DNA from: Cyanobium sp. ATX 6F1
GTDB taxonomy: Bacteria > Cyanobacteriota > Cyanobacteriia > PCC-6307 > Cyanobiaceae
NCBI RefSeq assembly: GCF_024346315.1
Contig: NZ_JAGQCS010000005.1
Span: forward strand, 186,001 to 250,000
Reading direction: 5' to 3'
DNA length: 64,000 bases
A program made the translations under genes and the position numbers. Shown here piece after piece: positions 37,571-50,687 of this stretch (position 1 is the stretch's first letter; every line of letters begins with the position of its first letter). The notes beneath the pieces were generated by a model, which worked only from the letters and a program-made list of their open reading frames with translations, did not search any database and had not been told where the DNA came from.

Positions 37571-39049
37571 ATGCCCGGCTCTGCCCCCATGAGTTCCTTG
37601 GCCAGCGCACCGACCTCGCTCGTGCCGGTGATCCTGTGCGGGGGCACCGGCACCCGGCTCTGGCCCCTGTCGCGGGCCAGTTACCCCAAGCAGTACTGGG
37701 CCCTGGCCGGCCAGGGGGAGGAGACCCTGCTGCAACAGACCCAGCAACGGCTCGAGGGCCTGCCCGGCCTGGCCCCGCCGCTGCTGATCTGCAACGAAGA
37801 CCACCGCTTCATCGTTGCCGAGCAGATGCGCCAGATCGGGATCGAGCCCGGGGCGATCCTGCTGGAGCCCCTGGGGCGCAATACCGCTCCCGCCGTGGCG
37901 GTGGCGGCCCTCAAGGCCACGGCCCTGGGGGAGGACCCCCTGCTGCTGGTGCTGGCCGCCGACCATGTGATCCGTGACGCCGGTCGCTTCCGCGCCACGG
38001 TCTGCGCCGGCATCGCCAGCGCCGAAGCCGGTTCCCTGGTCACCTTCGGCATCGTCCCCAGCTCGGCGGAAACCGGCTATGGCTACATCGAGGCCGCCGA
38101 GAGCCTGGGGCCCTCACCGGTGCCGATCGCCCGCTTCGTCGAGAAACCCGACCGCGCCACCGCCGAGCAGTTCTTGTCCACCGGTCGCTTCACCTGGAAC
38201 AGCGGCATGTTCCTGTTCCGTGCCAGCACGGTGCTCTTGGAGCTCGAACGGCTGGCGCCGGAGGTGGTGAGCGCCTGCCGCGCTGCCCTCGACCACGACA
38301 GCAGCGATCTGGATTTCCTGCGGCTGGAGCGGGAGGCCTTCGCCACCTGCCCCAACGTCGCCTTCGATGTGGCGGTGATGGAGAAGACCGAGCGGGGGGC
38401 CGTGCTGGCCCTGGAGGCGGGCTGGAGCGATGTCGGCAGCTGGAGTGCCCTGTGGGAGACGGGCGACCGCGACGGGGCGGGCAACGTGTTGCGGGGCCGG
38501 GTGATCAGCGAAGGGGCGCGCAATTGCTATCTGCGCAGCGAGCACCGCCTGGTGGTGGGGCTGGGGGTGGAGGATCTGGTCGTGATCGAAACCGATGACG
38601 CCGTGCTGGTGGCCCACCGCGACCGGGCCCAGGACGTCAAGACGATCGTGAACAGGCTGGCGGCCGATGGCAGTTCCGAAGGCAAGGCCCACCGCCGCAT
38701 CTACCGCCCCTGGGGCCACTACGACGGCGTCGTGGAAGGGGAGCGCTGGCAGGTCAAGAAGATCCAGGTCAAACCGGGCGCCTGCCTGTCCCTGCAGATG
38801 CACCATCACCGGGCCGAGCACTGGGTGGTGGTCAAGGGCACGGCCGTGGTCGAAAAAGACGGGGTCGAAGAACTGGTGGGCGAAAACCAGAGCACCTACA
38901 TCCCCCTGGGCGCCAAGCACCGCCTCTCCAACCCCGGCAAGATCCCGGTGGAGCTGATCGAGGTGCAGAGCGGCCCCTACCTGGGCGAAGACGACATCGT
39001 CCGCTTCGAAGACCGCTACGGCCGCAGCGACGCCGCGCTGGTGCCGTAG
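37571..39049 (+). CDS. manC: mannose-1-P guanylyltransferase / mannose-6-P isomerase
   Basis: 492 aa from the ATG at 37571; an ATG at 37589 is also possible. N-terminal nucleotidyltransferase: VILCGGTGTRLWPLSRASYPKQY, LLVLAADHVI, and the FVEKPDR sugar site. C-terminal cupin isomerase domain: RPWGHYDGVVEGERWQVKKI, SLQMHHHRAEHWVVVKGTA. It makes GDP-mannose for surface glycans, which could feed the glycosyltransferases at the left of the window. A guanylyltransferase of this bifunctional type is normal for the lineage. Confidence 0.93.
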   Translation: MPGSAPMSSLASAPTSLVPVILCGGTGTRLWPLSRASYPKQYWALAGQGEETLLQQTQQRLEGLPGLAPPLLICNEDHRFIVAEQMRQIGIEPGAILLEPLGRNTAPAVAVAALKATALGEDPLLLVLAADHVIRDAGRFRATVCAGIASAEAGSLVTFGIVPSSAETGYGYIEAAESLGPSPVPIARFVEKPDRATAEQFLSTGRFTWNSGMFLFRASTVLLELERLAPEVVSACRAALDHDSSDLDFLRLEREAFATCPNVAFDVAVMEKTERGAVLALEAGWSDVGSWSALWETGDRDGAGNVLRGRVISEGARNCYLRSEHRLVVGLGVEDLVVIETDDAVLVAHRDRAQDVKTIVNRLAADGSSEGKAHRRIYRPWGHYDGVVEGERWQVKKIQVKPGACLSLQMHHHRAEHWVVVKGTAVVEKDGVEELVGENQSTYIPLGAKHRLSNPGKIPVELIEVQSGPYLGEDDIVRFEDRYGRSDAALVP

Positions 39050-39102
39050 TCGCCCCAAACGTCCCCCCCCTGACCCAGCGACCCCAGGGCGTCACCCCCC
39101 GT

Positions 39103-39180
39103 TGAACCGGGGTCCCGGTCTGCGCAGGCGGCCTTGCTCGCCCCGCGAGCTCAGCCGCCGAAGCGGACCGGGACCCCGGT

Positions 39181-39183
<3 letters not shown>
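39103..39183. terminator. long nested hairpin between manC and glmS
   Basis: A perfect 18-bp inverted repeat, 39103-39120 against 39166-39183, encloses 45 bases. Inside these, GGCGGC pairs with GCCGCC, and CTCGC pairs with GCGAG around a CCC loop. The stem is symmetric and lies between two convergent genes; its right arm includes the glmS stop codon. It could end transcription from both sides, although no T-run follows on either strand. Confidence 0.5.
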
Positions 39184-41085
<1,902 letters not shown>

Positions 41086-41131
41086 GGAGGAAGGGGCTGA
41101 GTGGGCTCGTTTCTAGTGGATCGCCAGGCAG

Positions 41132-41158
41132 AAAAAAAGCCCGGCCGAGGCCGGGCTT
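41132..41158 (-). terminator. intrinsic terminator of psaC
   Basis: On the minus strand a GC-rich stem AAGCCCGGCC/GGCCGGGCTT is followed at once by a run of T. It lies 22 bases after the psaC stop and before glmS. Confidence 0.85.
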
Positions 41159-41179
41159 GATTCCTTGATGGAGGGCCGA

Positions 41180-41512
<333 letters not shown>

Positions 41513-41569
41513 TCATAAGCCAGGGGGTGTCCGGGCGACCCGTAGGATGCGGCCTCCCACCAACCGGTC

Positions 41570-41812
41570 ATGTCCCAGGAAGCGACCTACGAGAAAGTCC
41601 GCTCGATCGTTGCCGAGCAACTCAGCGTCGATGCCGCTGAAGTCAAGCCAGAGTCGAACTTTCAGAACGATCTGGGCGCTGACTCCCTCGACACCGTTGA
41701 ACTGGTGATGGCCCTGGAAGAAGCCTTCGACATCGAGATCCCCGACGAGGCCGCCGAAGGCATCCTCACCGTCGGTGACGCCGTCAAGTACATCCAGGAC
41801 AAGCAGGCCTGA
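41570..41812 (+). CDS. acpP: acyl carrier protein
   Basis: 80 aa acidic four-helix protein. The phosphopantetheine attachment serine is S39 in [16 protein letters not shown]. It carries growing acyl chains in fatty acid synthesis. The condensing enzyme fabF follows after eight bases, so they form one transcript. Confidence 0.97.
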   Translation: MSQEATYEKVRSIVAEQLSVDAAEVKPESNFQNDLGADSLDTVELVMALEEAFDIEIPDEAAEGILTVGDAVKYIQDKQA

Positions 41813-41820
41813 GGATCCCG

Positions 41821-43068
41821 ATGGTGGAGGGTCTCCACCGCGTCGTGGTCACGGGCCTGGGCGCGGTCACACCGATCGGCAATGACGTTTCCTCCTACTG
41901 GGAAGGTTTGAGCACCGGTCGCAACGGGGTGGCGCCGATCGCCCTGTTCGATGCCTCACGCCATGCCTGTCGGTTCGCGGCCGAGGTCAAGGGCTTCGAC
42001 CCCACGGGCTGGATCGAACCCAAGGAGGCGAAGCGCTGGGACCGCTTCTGCAAGTTCGGTGTGGTGGCCGCCAAACAGGCGGTCGCGGATGCGGGCCTCA
42101 GCGTCGACGATCTCAACCAGCATCGGGTCGGTGTGGCGATCGGTTCTGGGGTGGGCGGACTGCTGATGATGGAGACCCAGGCCCACGTGCTGGCGGAACG
42201 GGGGCCGGATCGGGTCAGCCCCTTCTGTGTGCCGATGATGATCCCGAACATGGCCACGGGATTGGCGGCCATCGCCCTGGGGGCCAAGGGACCCAGCAGC
42301 GCCGTGGCCACCGCTTGCGCCGCTGGCTCCAATGCCATCGGTGACGCCTACCGGCTGATTCAACTTGGTCTGGCCGACGCCATGGTCTGCGGCGGGGCCG
42401 AATCGGCAATCACGCCTCTGGGGGTGGCCGGTTTCGCCAGCGCCAAGGCCCTCTCCTTCCGCAACGACGACCCGGCCACGGCGAGCCGCCCCTTCGATGC
42501 CGAGCGCAACGGCTTCGTGATCGGTGAAGGGGCCGGCCTGCTGGTGCTCGAAAGCCTGGAGCACGCCGAGGCCCGCGGCGCCGAGATCCTGGCGGAGGTG
42601 GTGGGCTACGGCATGACCTGTGACGCCTATCACTACACCTTGCCCTCCCCCGGTGGAGTGGGCGCCGCCGAGGCGATCCGCTTGGCCCTGGCGGACGCGC
42701 ACCTCGACCCGGCGGACGTGGACTACATCAACGCCCACGGCACCAGCACCCAGGCCAACGACAGCAACGAAACCGCCGCCATCAAGACGGTCCTTGGGGA
42801 GCGTGCGTTCCAGATCCCGGTGAGCTCGACCAAATCGATGACGGGGCACCTGCTCGGTGGCAGCGGCGGGATCGAGGCCGTGGCCTCCGTGCTGGCGCTT
42901 GTTCACGGCCTCGTTCCACCTACGATCAATTACCAAAACCCGGATCCGGCCTGTGATCTGGATTACGTTCCCAACCAAGCCCGGGAACAGAAGCTGAACG
43001 TGGTGCTCTCGAACTCCTTCGGGTTTGGTGGTCACAACGTCTGTCTTGCCTTCCGTCGGATGGGCTGA
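41821..43068 (+). CDS. fabF: 3-oxoacyl-ACP synthase II
   Basis: 415 aa thiolase-fold condensing enzyme. Catalytic Cys in [16 protein letters not shown], catalytic histidines in [17 protein letters not shown] and [16 protein letters not shown], and the glycine-rich [10 protein letters not shown] end. It extends acyl-ACP with malonyl-ACP. ATG at 41821, directly after acpP and 50 bases before the transketolase gene. Confidence 0.97.
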   Translation: MVEGLHRVVVTGLGAVTPIGNDVSSYWEGLSTGRNGVAPIALFDASRHACRFAAEVKGFDPTGWIEPKEAKRWDRFCKFGVVAAKQAVADAGLSVDDLNQHRVGVAIGSGVGGLLMMETQAHVLAERGPDRVSPFCVPMMIPNMATGLAAIALGAKGPSSAVATACAAGSNAIGDAYRLIQLGLADAMVCGGAESAITPLGVAGFASAKALSFRNDDPATASRPFDAERNGFVIGEGAGLLVLESLEHAEARGAEILAEVVGYGMTCDAYHYTLPSPGGVGAAEAIRLALADAHLDPADVDYINAHGTSTQANDSNETAAIKTVLGERAFQIPVSSTKSMTGHLLGGSGGIEAVASVLALVHGLVPPTINYQNPDPACDLDYVPNQAREQKLNVVLSNSFGFGGHNVCLAFRRMG

Positions 43069-43118
43069 TTCCCAGCCCCCCGGAACGCCCCACTCCCCTC
43101 ACCCTTCCCTCCATCCCC

Positions 43119-45128
43119 ATGGTCGCCGCGCCCCCCGTGTCCATCGACACCCTCTGCGTCAACAGCATCCGCTTCCTGGCGATCGACGCGATCAACAAGT
43201 CGAACTCGGGGCACCCCGGCCTGCCCATGGGCGCCGCTCCCATGGCCTACGCCCTCTGGGATCGGGCGTTGAAGCACAACCCCAAGAACCCCCTCTGGTT
43301 CAACCGCGACCGCTTCGTGCTCTCCGCCGGCCACGGCTGCATGCTGCTCTACGCGCTGCTGCACCTCACCGGCTACGACAGCGTCACCATCGAGGACATC
43401 AAGCAGTTCCGCCAATGGGGATCGAAGACCCCCGGCCACCCGGAAACGTTTGAGACACCGGGCGTTGAAGTCACCACCGGCCCCCTGGGCCAGGGCATCG
43501 CCAACGCCGTGGGCCTGGCGATCGCCGAAGCGCACCTGGCGGCGCAGTTCAACAAACCCGGTCTGCCGCTCGTCGATCACTACACCTACGTGATCATGGG
43601 CGACGGTTGCCACCAGGAGGGGATCTCCGGTGAGGCCGCCTCCCTGGCGGGTCACCTGGGCCTGGGCAAGCTGATTGGCCTCTACGACGACAACCACATC
43701 ACCATCGATGGAAACACCGAGGTTTCCTTCACCGAGGATGTGCTCAAGCGCTATGAGGCCTACGGCTGGCACGTGCAGCACGTGGCCGAGGGCAACACCG
43801 ATGTGGACGCGATCAGCCGGGCGATCGAGGCGGCCAAGGCGGTCACCGACAGGCCAAGCCTGATCAAGGTCACCACCACCATCGGCTACGGCTCCCCCAA
43901 CAAGGCCGACACCGCCGGCGTGCATGGGGCGGCCCTGGGCGTTGAGGAAGCGGCCCTCACCCGGGCGGCCCTGGAGTGGACCTACGGCGACTTCGAAGTG
44001 CCCCAGGCGTCCTACGACCACTGGCGCCAGGCAATCGAGCGCGGCGCCGCCCTGGAATCGGCCTGGAACGACACCCTGGCCTCCTACCGCTCCGCCTACC
44101 CCGCTGAAGCCGCTGAATTCGAGCGCCGGCTGCGGGGCGAGCTGCCCAGCGGCTGGGAGCAGGCCCTGCCCAGCTTCACCCCCGCCGACAAGGGCCTGGC
44201 CACGCGCCAGTACTCCTACAACGTGCTCAATGCGATCGGGCCCAAGCTGCCCGAGCTGATCGGCGGCTCGGCCGACCTCACCCACTCCAACCTCACCGAC
44301 ATCAAGGGAGAGAAGAGTTTTCAGAAGGGCGCCGAGGCCAACCGCTACCTGCACTTCGGCGTGCGCGAACACGCCATGGCAGCGATCCTCAATGGCCTCG
44401 CGTATCACGGCAGCGGCTTGATTCCCTACGGCGGCACCTTCCTGGTGTTCGCGGGCTACGCCCTGGGCGCCATCCGGCTCTCGGCCCTGAGTGAGCTGGG
44501 GGTGATCTACGTGTTCACCCACGACTCGATCGGCCTGGGCGAAGACGGTCCCACCCACCAGCCGGTGGAAACGCTGGCGAATCTGCGCGCGATCCCCAAT
44601 CTGCTGGTGATCCGCCCGGGCGATGGCAACGAAACCAGCGGCGCTTACCAGGTGGCCGTCACCAACCGCAAGCGGCCCACGGTGCTGGCCCTCAGCCGCC
44701 AGGCCATGGCCAACCAGGCCAACTCCAGCGCCGACAAGGTGGCCAAGGGCGGCTACATCCTCGAGGACAGCGACGGCACCCCCGAGCTGATCGTGATCGG
44801 TTCGGGCACCGAGCTCGAGCTCTGCACCAAGGCCGCCGCCCAACTGCGGGCCGAGGGCAAAAACGTGCGCGTGGTGTCGATGCCCTGCGTGGAACTGTTC
44901 GAGGAGCAGGACGCCGCCTACCGCGAATCCGTGCTCCCCGCCGCCGTGCGCCAGCGCCTGGTGGTGGAAGCCTCCAGTTCCTTCGGTTGGCACAAGTACA
45001 CCGGCTTCGACGGTGACACCGTGTCGATCGATCGCTTCGGAGCCTCGGCTCCGGGCGGCGTGTGCTTGGAGAAGTTCGGCTTCACGGTGGAGAACGTGGT
45101 GGCGAAGGCGAAGGCGTTGCTGGGCTGA
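43119..45128 (+). CDS. tktA: transketolase
   Basis: 669 aa thiamine-diphosphate enzyme of the Calvin and pentose phosphate cycles. Landmarks: [35 protein letters not shown], the sugar-phosphate site [20 protein letters not shown], and [20 protein letters not shown]. Full length and intact. It ends just before a strong intrinsic terminator at 45182 and probably shares a transcript with acpP and fabF. Confidence 0.97.
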   Translation: MVAAPPVSIDTLCVNSIRFLAIDAINKSNSGHPGLPMGAAPMAYALWDRALKHNPKNPLWFNRDRFVLSAGHGCMLLYALLHLTGYDSVTIEDIKQFRQWGSKTPGHPETFETPGVEVTTGPLGQGIANAVGLAIAEAHLAAQFNKPGLPLVDHYTYVIMGDGCHQEGISGEAASLAGHLGLGKLIGLYDDNHITIDGNTEVSFTEDVLKRYEAYGWHVQHVAEGNTDVDAISRAIEAAKAVTDRPSLIKVTTTIGYGSPNKADTAGVHGAALGVEEAALTRAALEWTYGDFEVPQASYDHWRQAIERGAALESAWNDTLASYRSAYPAEAAEFERRLRGELPSGWEQALPSFTPADKGLATRQYSYNVLNAIGPKLPELIGGSADLTHSNLTDIKGEKSFQKGAEANRYLHFGVREHAMAAILNGLAYHGSGLIPYGGTFLVFAGYALGAIRLSALSELGVIYVFTHDSIGLGEDGPTHQPVETLANLRAIPNLLVIRPGDGNETSGAYQVAVTNRKRPTVLALSRQAMANQANSSADKVAKGGYILEDSDGTPELIVIGSGTELELCTKAAAQLRAEGKNVRVVSMPCVELFEEQDAAYRESVLPAAVRQRLVVEASSSFGWHKYTGFDGDTVSIDRFGASAPGGVCLEKFGFTVENVVAKAKALLG

Positions 45129-45181
45129 GGCTGGGCGGAACTCAGCCAGTGAATGTGGGCCGGGACGCTTCTCGGCCGATC

Positions 45182-45212
45182 AAAGCCCCGCCCAGATGGG
45201 TGGGGCTTTTTG
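45182..45212 (+). terminator. intrinsic terminator after transketolase
   Basis: Stem AAAGCCCC-G-CCC with GGG-T-GGGGCTTT around a short AGAT loop, followed by five T. It lies 53 bases past the tktA stop. Confidence 0.85.
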
Positions 45213-45336
45213 ATGGCTTGTGGGAGATCATTGGCTGAGAAGGTTCGATCGCAGAAACCATTGCTGGATCTAACGGTCAAGATCAGCGGCGGATAGCAGC
45301 CATGGGAGCGCATCACGCAAGCCATGCCATGCCTGC

Positions 45337-45606
45337 TTATTCTTGATGTTCGGAAGTCATCCTTGCTTGAAGCGGAAACTCACTTGGATGACGGATTGAG
45401 GCTACAGATAGATCTACGTCGAGATCGGGCCAATAGAGATGATCTTCTGTTGGGCGGAGCACATTGGCTACTTGTTCAATTGTGCCCCCCCTGAACCAAG
45501 GGAATTCCGAGTAGGGGATCACCAACTCCTCTTCATCGACCAGTATCCACAGGCAATGCCTGGAGACATTGGTGACCTCAGCTGGGAAAGTAGTTGTTCC
45601 AGGCAT
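45337..45606 (-). CDS. DUF2442-like protein
   Basis: 89 aa. It has the look of the DUF2442 group: [28 protein letters not shown], then [19 protein letters not shown] at the end. The function is not known. It overlaps the end of the DUF4160-like gene by 29 bases and so is translated from the same transcript. This pair recurs in bacteria, sometimes suspected to be a toxin-antitoxin-like unit. AT content is higher than in the core genes on both sides. Confidence 0.65.
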   Translation of the reverse strand: MPGTTTFPAEVTNVSRHCLWILVDEEELVIPYSEFPWFRGGTIEQVANVLRPTEDHLYWPDLDVDLSVASIRHPSEFPLQARMTSEHQE

Positions 45607-45841
45607 CGATGATCTCCTGATGGTGAGCTTCCACTACGCGTTGGGCATCCCTGAGTCGCGAATCGCCAAGGCAAATATTCTTTGCAATTTGCACAGCTGG
45701 TGTCAACCAGAACTTTGCTTCTCCATCAGGATGACTGACGTGAACATGCATGCGTGGCTCTTCTCGCGAAAAGAAGAATAAACGATATTCTCCATCTCGA
45801 AGAACAGTTGGCAACAAGGACTCCTCTAGATAACCACTCAA
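45578..45841 (-). CDS. DUF4160-like protein
   Basis: 87 aa. Typical motifs are LPTVLRDGEYRLFFFSREEPR, with MHVHVSHPDGEAKFWLTP and a helical end ([13 protein letters not shown]). DUF4160 proteins are small alpha/beta proteins of unknown role. The start at 45841 adds a short MSGYLEES before the common beginning; an internal start near LLPTV is possible. Partner of the DUF2442-like gene downstream. Confidence 0.65.
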   Translation of the reverse strand: MSGYLEESLLPTVLRDGEYRLFFFSREEPRMHVHVSHPDGEAKFWLTPAVQIAKNICLGDSRLRDAQRVVEAHHQEIIDAWNNYFPS

Positions 45842-46227
45842 GCATAGGCAGGAAGGTCGCCCATGTCATGCGGCGTGGCGCAGCAACAGCCCTAATGATC
45901 TCCGGGAAGCTCAAACAGGATGAATGCTCCTCAGCCGGTCATACGATCTTCCCAACGCCGATTGGGCTGGCCAGCGAACAAACTGAAGTCAAGGCCCTCC
46001 TGTTGTAGGTGACCCAACCAAGGTGTGATGCATGGCATGAAACTCCAGCGGCACAAGGGCCTTGGGCCAACGGCTTTGACCAGGCAGAGTCTTGGGCGGA
46101 ACCGAGAATCAACTGTTGACACTCCCCAGAAGCTGGTCTGCTCTCGCCAGCGCTTCTGGCTCAGCCCGCCCATGCCAGCCAATGCCAATCCAACCAGCCA
46201 ACTTCCCTGATCCTCAGACATGAACAA
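45842..46227. other. spacer without a supportable gene
   Basis: About 390 bases between the DUF4160-like gene and the thiC 3' end. It has lower GC than the flanks. Short frames exist on both strands (the longest is 107 codons, minus, 45931-46254) but show no family pattern and no ribosome site that I trust. It may be the remains of an accessory insertion together with the DUF pair. Confidence 0.4.
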
Positions 46228-46252
46228 GGCCCAGGAGTTACTCCCCTGGGCC
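46228..46252 (-). terminator. hairpin downstream of thiC
   Basis: GGCCCAGG and CCTGGGCC form an 8-bp stem with a nine-base loop, 26 bases after the thiC stop on the minus strand. The following TTGTT is a weak T-run, so it may be a weak terminator. Confidence 0.5.
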
Positions 46253-46277
46253 AATCATCAGCAAGCAGGTTGGCTAC

Positions 46278-47853
<1,576 letters not shown>

Positions 47854-47914
47854 TGACCTGTGAAACCTAGCAAGGCTGTTTGGTCAAGCGCCAATCCGGA
47901 GCTGAGCCGACGAC

Positions 47915-48502
47915 CTAACCCCGCAATCCATTGAGGGCCGCCGCCACCACCCGGTGGTCCCCGTCCTGCTGGAGGCCCACCAGCAACTCCCGGGCGGCGG
48001 CGGCGGCGCCTGGATCCGTCGCCTCCCGCACCAGCCTCCCCAGAATCTCGGTGCCGCCCACGCGCACGCTGCCATCGCCATCGGCCACGGCCAGTTCGGC
48101 CAGCTCCAGCAGCGCTGCCGGCCCCATCTCCGGCTGCTCGGCCAGGGCCGAGAGAATGCTGCAGCGCACCAGCCACTGGCCATCGCGCTCGAAGGCCTCC
48201 CGCACCAGCGGCCAGGCGCGTGCCACCCCATGGCTCACGAGAGCATTGGCCGCCTCGGCCCGCACATTGGGGTCTCCGTCGTGACGCAGGGCCTCCACCA
48301 GGGCCTGCCAGCCCGCCTCGTTGCGTTTCTGCCCCAGGCCCGCGCAACTCAACGAGCGCACCATGAACACCTCCTGCTCAAGCCCCAGTAGCAGCAGGGG
48401 CACCGCCTGCTCCACCTCCGCCGCCCGCAAACCCACCAGCGCTGGCATTGAGCGGCTGGGATCACCTGAGACGATCGCCTGCTTGAGCATCTCCAGATCC
48501 AT
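47915..48502 (-). CDS. HEAT-repeat protein
   Basis: 195 aa, all helical, with about five HEAT-type repeats (VPLLLLGLEQEVFMVRSLSC; ALVEALRHDGDPNVRAEAAN; LVREAFERDGQWLVRCSIL; ELAVADGDGSVRVGGTEIL). Similar cyanobacterial proteins include phycobiliprotein lyase and NblB relatives, but also unrelated scaffolds, so I leave the role open. It is the last gene of the ruvB-direction cluster, 12 bases after the small membrane protein. Confidence 0.7.
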   Translation of the reverse strand: MDLEMLKQAIVSGDPSRSMPALVGLRAAEVEQAVPLLLLGLEQEVFMVRSLSCAGLGQKRNEAGWQALVEALRHDGDPNVRAEAANALVSHGVARAWPLVREAFERDGQWLVRCSILSALAEQPEMGPAALLELAELAVADGDGSVRVGGTEILGRLVREATDPGAAAAARELLVGLQQDGDHRVVAAALNGLRG

Positions 48503-48514
48503 TCAACGTCTCCT

Positions 48515-48721
48515 TCAACGACCCGTCTTCTCAGACCGTAGGGCGCTCAGCAGGGCCCGGCGGCGCTGGCCCCGCACGATGGCACTGGTGGCCAGCAGCC
48601 CTGAACCGATCAGCAGGGCCGGCAAAGCCTGGAGCCGTTCCCGCTCCTGGCGGCTGACCATGACCAGCAGGGCAAGGAGGATCAGCAGCGGCGAGGCCAG
48701 GGCCAGCAGACGCCGGGTCAT
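48515..48721 (-). CDS. small membrane protein, possibly DUF3188-like
   Basis: 68 aa with two hydrophobic helices (LALASPLLILLALLVMV; ALPALLIGSGLLATSAIV) and a basic C-terminus (RGQRRRALLSALRSEKTGR). Its start overlaps the amidohydrolase stop by four bases (ATGA). It resembles small cyanobacterial DUF3188-type proteins, but this is a weak match from memory. Confidence 0.5.
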   Translation of the reverse strand: MTRRLLALASPLLILLALLVMVSRQERERLQALPALLIGSGLLATSAIVRGQRRRALLSALRSEKTGR

Positions 48722-49926
48722 CGCTGCCGCTCCAGCCAGCGCAACAGGCTGAGGGTGAGCACCTGCACCCCCACGGCCAGGGCGCCTTCATCGGGATCGA
48801 AGCTGTTGCTGTGCAGCGGCGAGCAGCCCTGGGGCCCGGCCACCCCGAGGCGGAACATCGTGCCGCGGGTGTCCTGCAGCAGCATCGCGAAATCCTCTGC
48901 CCCCAACGATGGCTGCTCCAGGCGCAACACCCGGGCGCGCCCCAGCCGCTCGATCGCGGCCTCCTCCACCAGGTCCGTGAGTTCCGGGTCGTTCTGCACC
49001 GGAGGGGCGATGCAGCGATAGCGCACCCGCGCCTCGCCGCCGTAGCCGCGGCAAATGGCGTGCACGGTTTCTTCGATCCAGCCCGGCAGTTGGGCATGCA
49101 CATCCGGATCCAGGCAGCGCACGGTGCCCAGCAGGCGCACGTGGTCGGCGATCACGTTGAAGGCCTTGCCGCCTTCGATGCGCCCGAAGCTGACCACCAC
49201 CGGGTGGAGGGCATCCAGCTTGCGGCTGATCGCCTCCTGCAGGCCGCTCACCACCTTCGCGGCGATCCAGATCGCATCGGTGCTCTGGTGGGGCCGGGCC
49301 CCGTGGCCCCCCTCCCCCAGCACCTCCACCTCCAACTCGCCCGCTGCCGCCGTCAGGCCGCCGCTGCGCACGCCGATCGTGCCCACCGGCAGGCTCGGGA
49401 ACACATGCACCCCGAAGAGGGCGTCCACCCCCTCCATCGCCCCGTCGGCCACCATCCAGCTGGCCCCCTGGGCAATCTCCTCGGCGGGCTGGAACAGCAG
49501 CCTTACCCGGCCCTGCAGCCGATCCGCGTGGGGCGCCAGCAGCTGGGCCACCCCGAGGCCCAGGGTGGTGTGCAGGTCGTGGCCACAGGCGTGCATCAAC
49601 CCCTGACGGGTGGAGGCATAGGCCAGCCCCGTGCGCTCCTCCACCGGCAGGGCATCCATGTCGACCCGCAGGGCCGCCAGGGGGCCATGGGACGGGCCCA
49701 GTTCCGCCACCACCCCGGTGCGGCCCACCCCCTCGCGCACCCGCCAACCCCACTGGCGCAGCTCACCAGCCACCAGGGCGGCGCTCTGGTGCTCCTCCCC
49801 GCTCAGCTCCGGGTGGGCATGGAGGTGGCGCCGCAGGCCGATCCACTGGGGCAGAGCCTCCGCCAGGGCGCCCTCCAGAGCCAGCGCCTGCCAGAGATCA
49901 GTGGAAGCCGTTGCGGCGGGGGACAT
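48718..49926 (-). CDS. M20-family amidohydrolase
   Basis: 402 aa from the ATG at 49926. Zinc peptidase of the IAA-amino-acid hydrolase/N-acyl amino acid deacylase group: RRHLHAHPELSGEE, RVDMDALPVEERTGLAY, ACGHDLHTTLGLGVAQLL with the metal ligands, LLFQPAEEIAQGASWM, and the lid-domain GEGGHGARPHQSTD. It removes an acyl group from an N-acylated amino acid; which one is unknown. The start overlaps the TPR gene stop by one base (TGATG). Confidence 0.85.
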   Translation of the reverse strand: MSPAATASTDLWQALALEGALAEALPQWIGLRRHLHAHPELSGEEHQSAALVAGELRQWGWRVREGVGRTGVVAELGPSHGPLAALRVDMDALPVEERTGLAYASTRQGLMHACGHDLHTTLGLGVAQLLAPHADRLQGRVRLLFQPAEEIAQGASWMVADGAMEGVDALFGVHVFPSLPVGTIGVRSGGLTAAAGELEVEVLGEGGHGARPHQSTDAIWIAAKVVSGLQEAISRKLDALHPVVVSFGRIEGGKAFNVIADHVRLLGTVRCLDPDVHAQLPGWIEETVHAICRGYGGEARVRYRCIAPPVQNDPELTDLVEEAAIERLGRARVLRLEQPSLGAEDFAMLLQDTRGTMFRLGVAGPQGCSPLHSNSFDPDEGALAVGVQVLTLSLLRWLERQR

Positions 49927-50687
49927 CAGCGGGTGAGGGCGAGGAAATCCTCGAGGGCGTGAACGGGCTCCGGCGGCCAACGCCGCTGCGCCAGCAACCA
50001 TTCTGGCTGGCCGTAACGGGGATCAAGGCCGGAGGCCGCCGCCCAGTTGCTTTCGGCCTCACCGCTGGCTCCCCGGCGCCACAGCAGGGCGGTGAGGCCG
50101 GCGCGGGCATCGGCGAACATCGGGTAACGGCGGATCAACGAGCGCAGCTGCCGCTCGGCGTTCTCCTGCTCGCCCAGTTGAATCGCGGCCAGGGCGGCGC
50201 TGGAACGGGCCATGGCGAAGCCGGGACGGGCCGCGGCGGCGGCCTCGAAGCAGGAGCGGGCTGCGCTCCAATCCCCCTGGGAGCCGCGCACGTTGCCCAG
50301 GTTGTAGAGGGCGGAGGCATCGGCGGGGTCGCGCTCGAGGATCCAGCGGTAATCCGCCTCCGCCTCCGGCCATTGCTGCAGCGCCTCCTCGGCGGTGCCG
50401 CGGTTGAGGTGAGGATCGGGGCTCTCCGGCTCCAGGACCATGGCCCGGTTCTGGTCGGCGATGTCCGCCTCCGGCCGGCCCAGGGCCAGCTGCACGTTGC
50501 CGCGGTTGCTCCAGGCCGAGGCCGATTCAGGCGCCTCCTCCAGCACCCGATCCCACAGGGGCAGGGCCTCACCGAAGCGCCCCGCCTGGCTGGCGGCCAG
50601 CGCCTGATCGAACAGCTGGGGCAGGGTCAGTTGCACCGTGAGCAGCAGGGCCAGCAGCGGTGGCCCCAGCAGTGGCACCCCGAGCAT
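49926..50687 (-). CDS. TPR-repeat protein, membrane-anchored
   Basis: 253 aa. A hydrophobic N-terminus (LLGPPLLALLLTVQLTL) acts as a signal or anchor. Then about five tetratricopeptide repeats follow (AGRFGEALPLWDRVLEEAPE; SAWSNRGNVQLALGRPEADI; HLNRGTAEEALQQWPEAEAD; ALYNLGNVRGSQGDWSAARS). A lumenal or periplasmic scaffold role is likely. The start overlaps the ruvB stop by one base. Confidence 0.75.
   Translation of the reverse strand: MLGVPLLGPPLLALLLTVQLTLPQLFDQALAASQAGRFGEALPLWDRVLEEAPESASAWSNRGNVQLALGRPEADIADQNRAMVLEPESPDPHLNRGTAEEALQQWPEAEADYRWILERDPADASALYNLGNVRGSQGDWSAARSCFEAAAAARPGFAMARSSAALAAIQLGEQENAERQLRSLIRRYPMFADARAGLTALLWRRGASGEAESNWAAASGLDPRYGQPEWLLAQRRWPPEPVHALEDFLALTR

Noticed and set aside
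43032-44993. A 653-codon minus-strand frame across the transketolase gene
   Set aside because: Shadow of tktA; composition is low-complexity Gly/Val/Ala/His with no domain.
45931-46254. A 107-codon minus-strand frame between the DUF pair and thiC
   Set aside because: It runs through the thiC downstream hairpin, has no ribosome site, and shows no known pattern.
48515-50687. Treating the ruvB-TPR-amidohydrolase-membrane-HEAT overlap chain as a new system
   Set aside because: The genes overlap by one to four bases, but tight packing is normal in this compact genome and the functions do not obviously connect.
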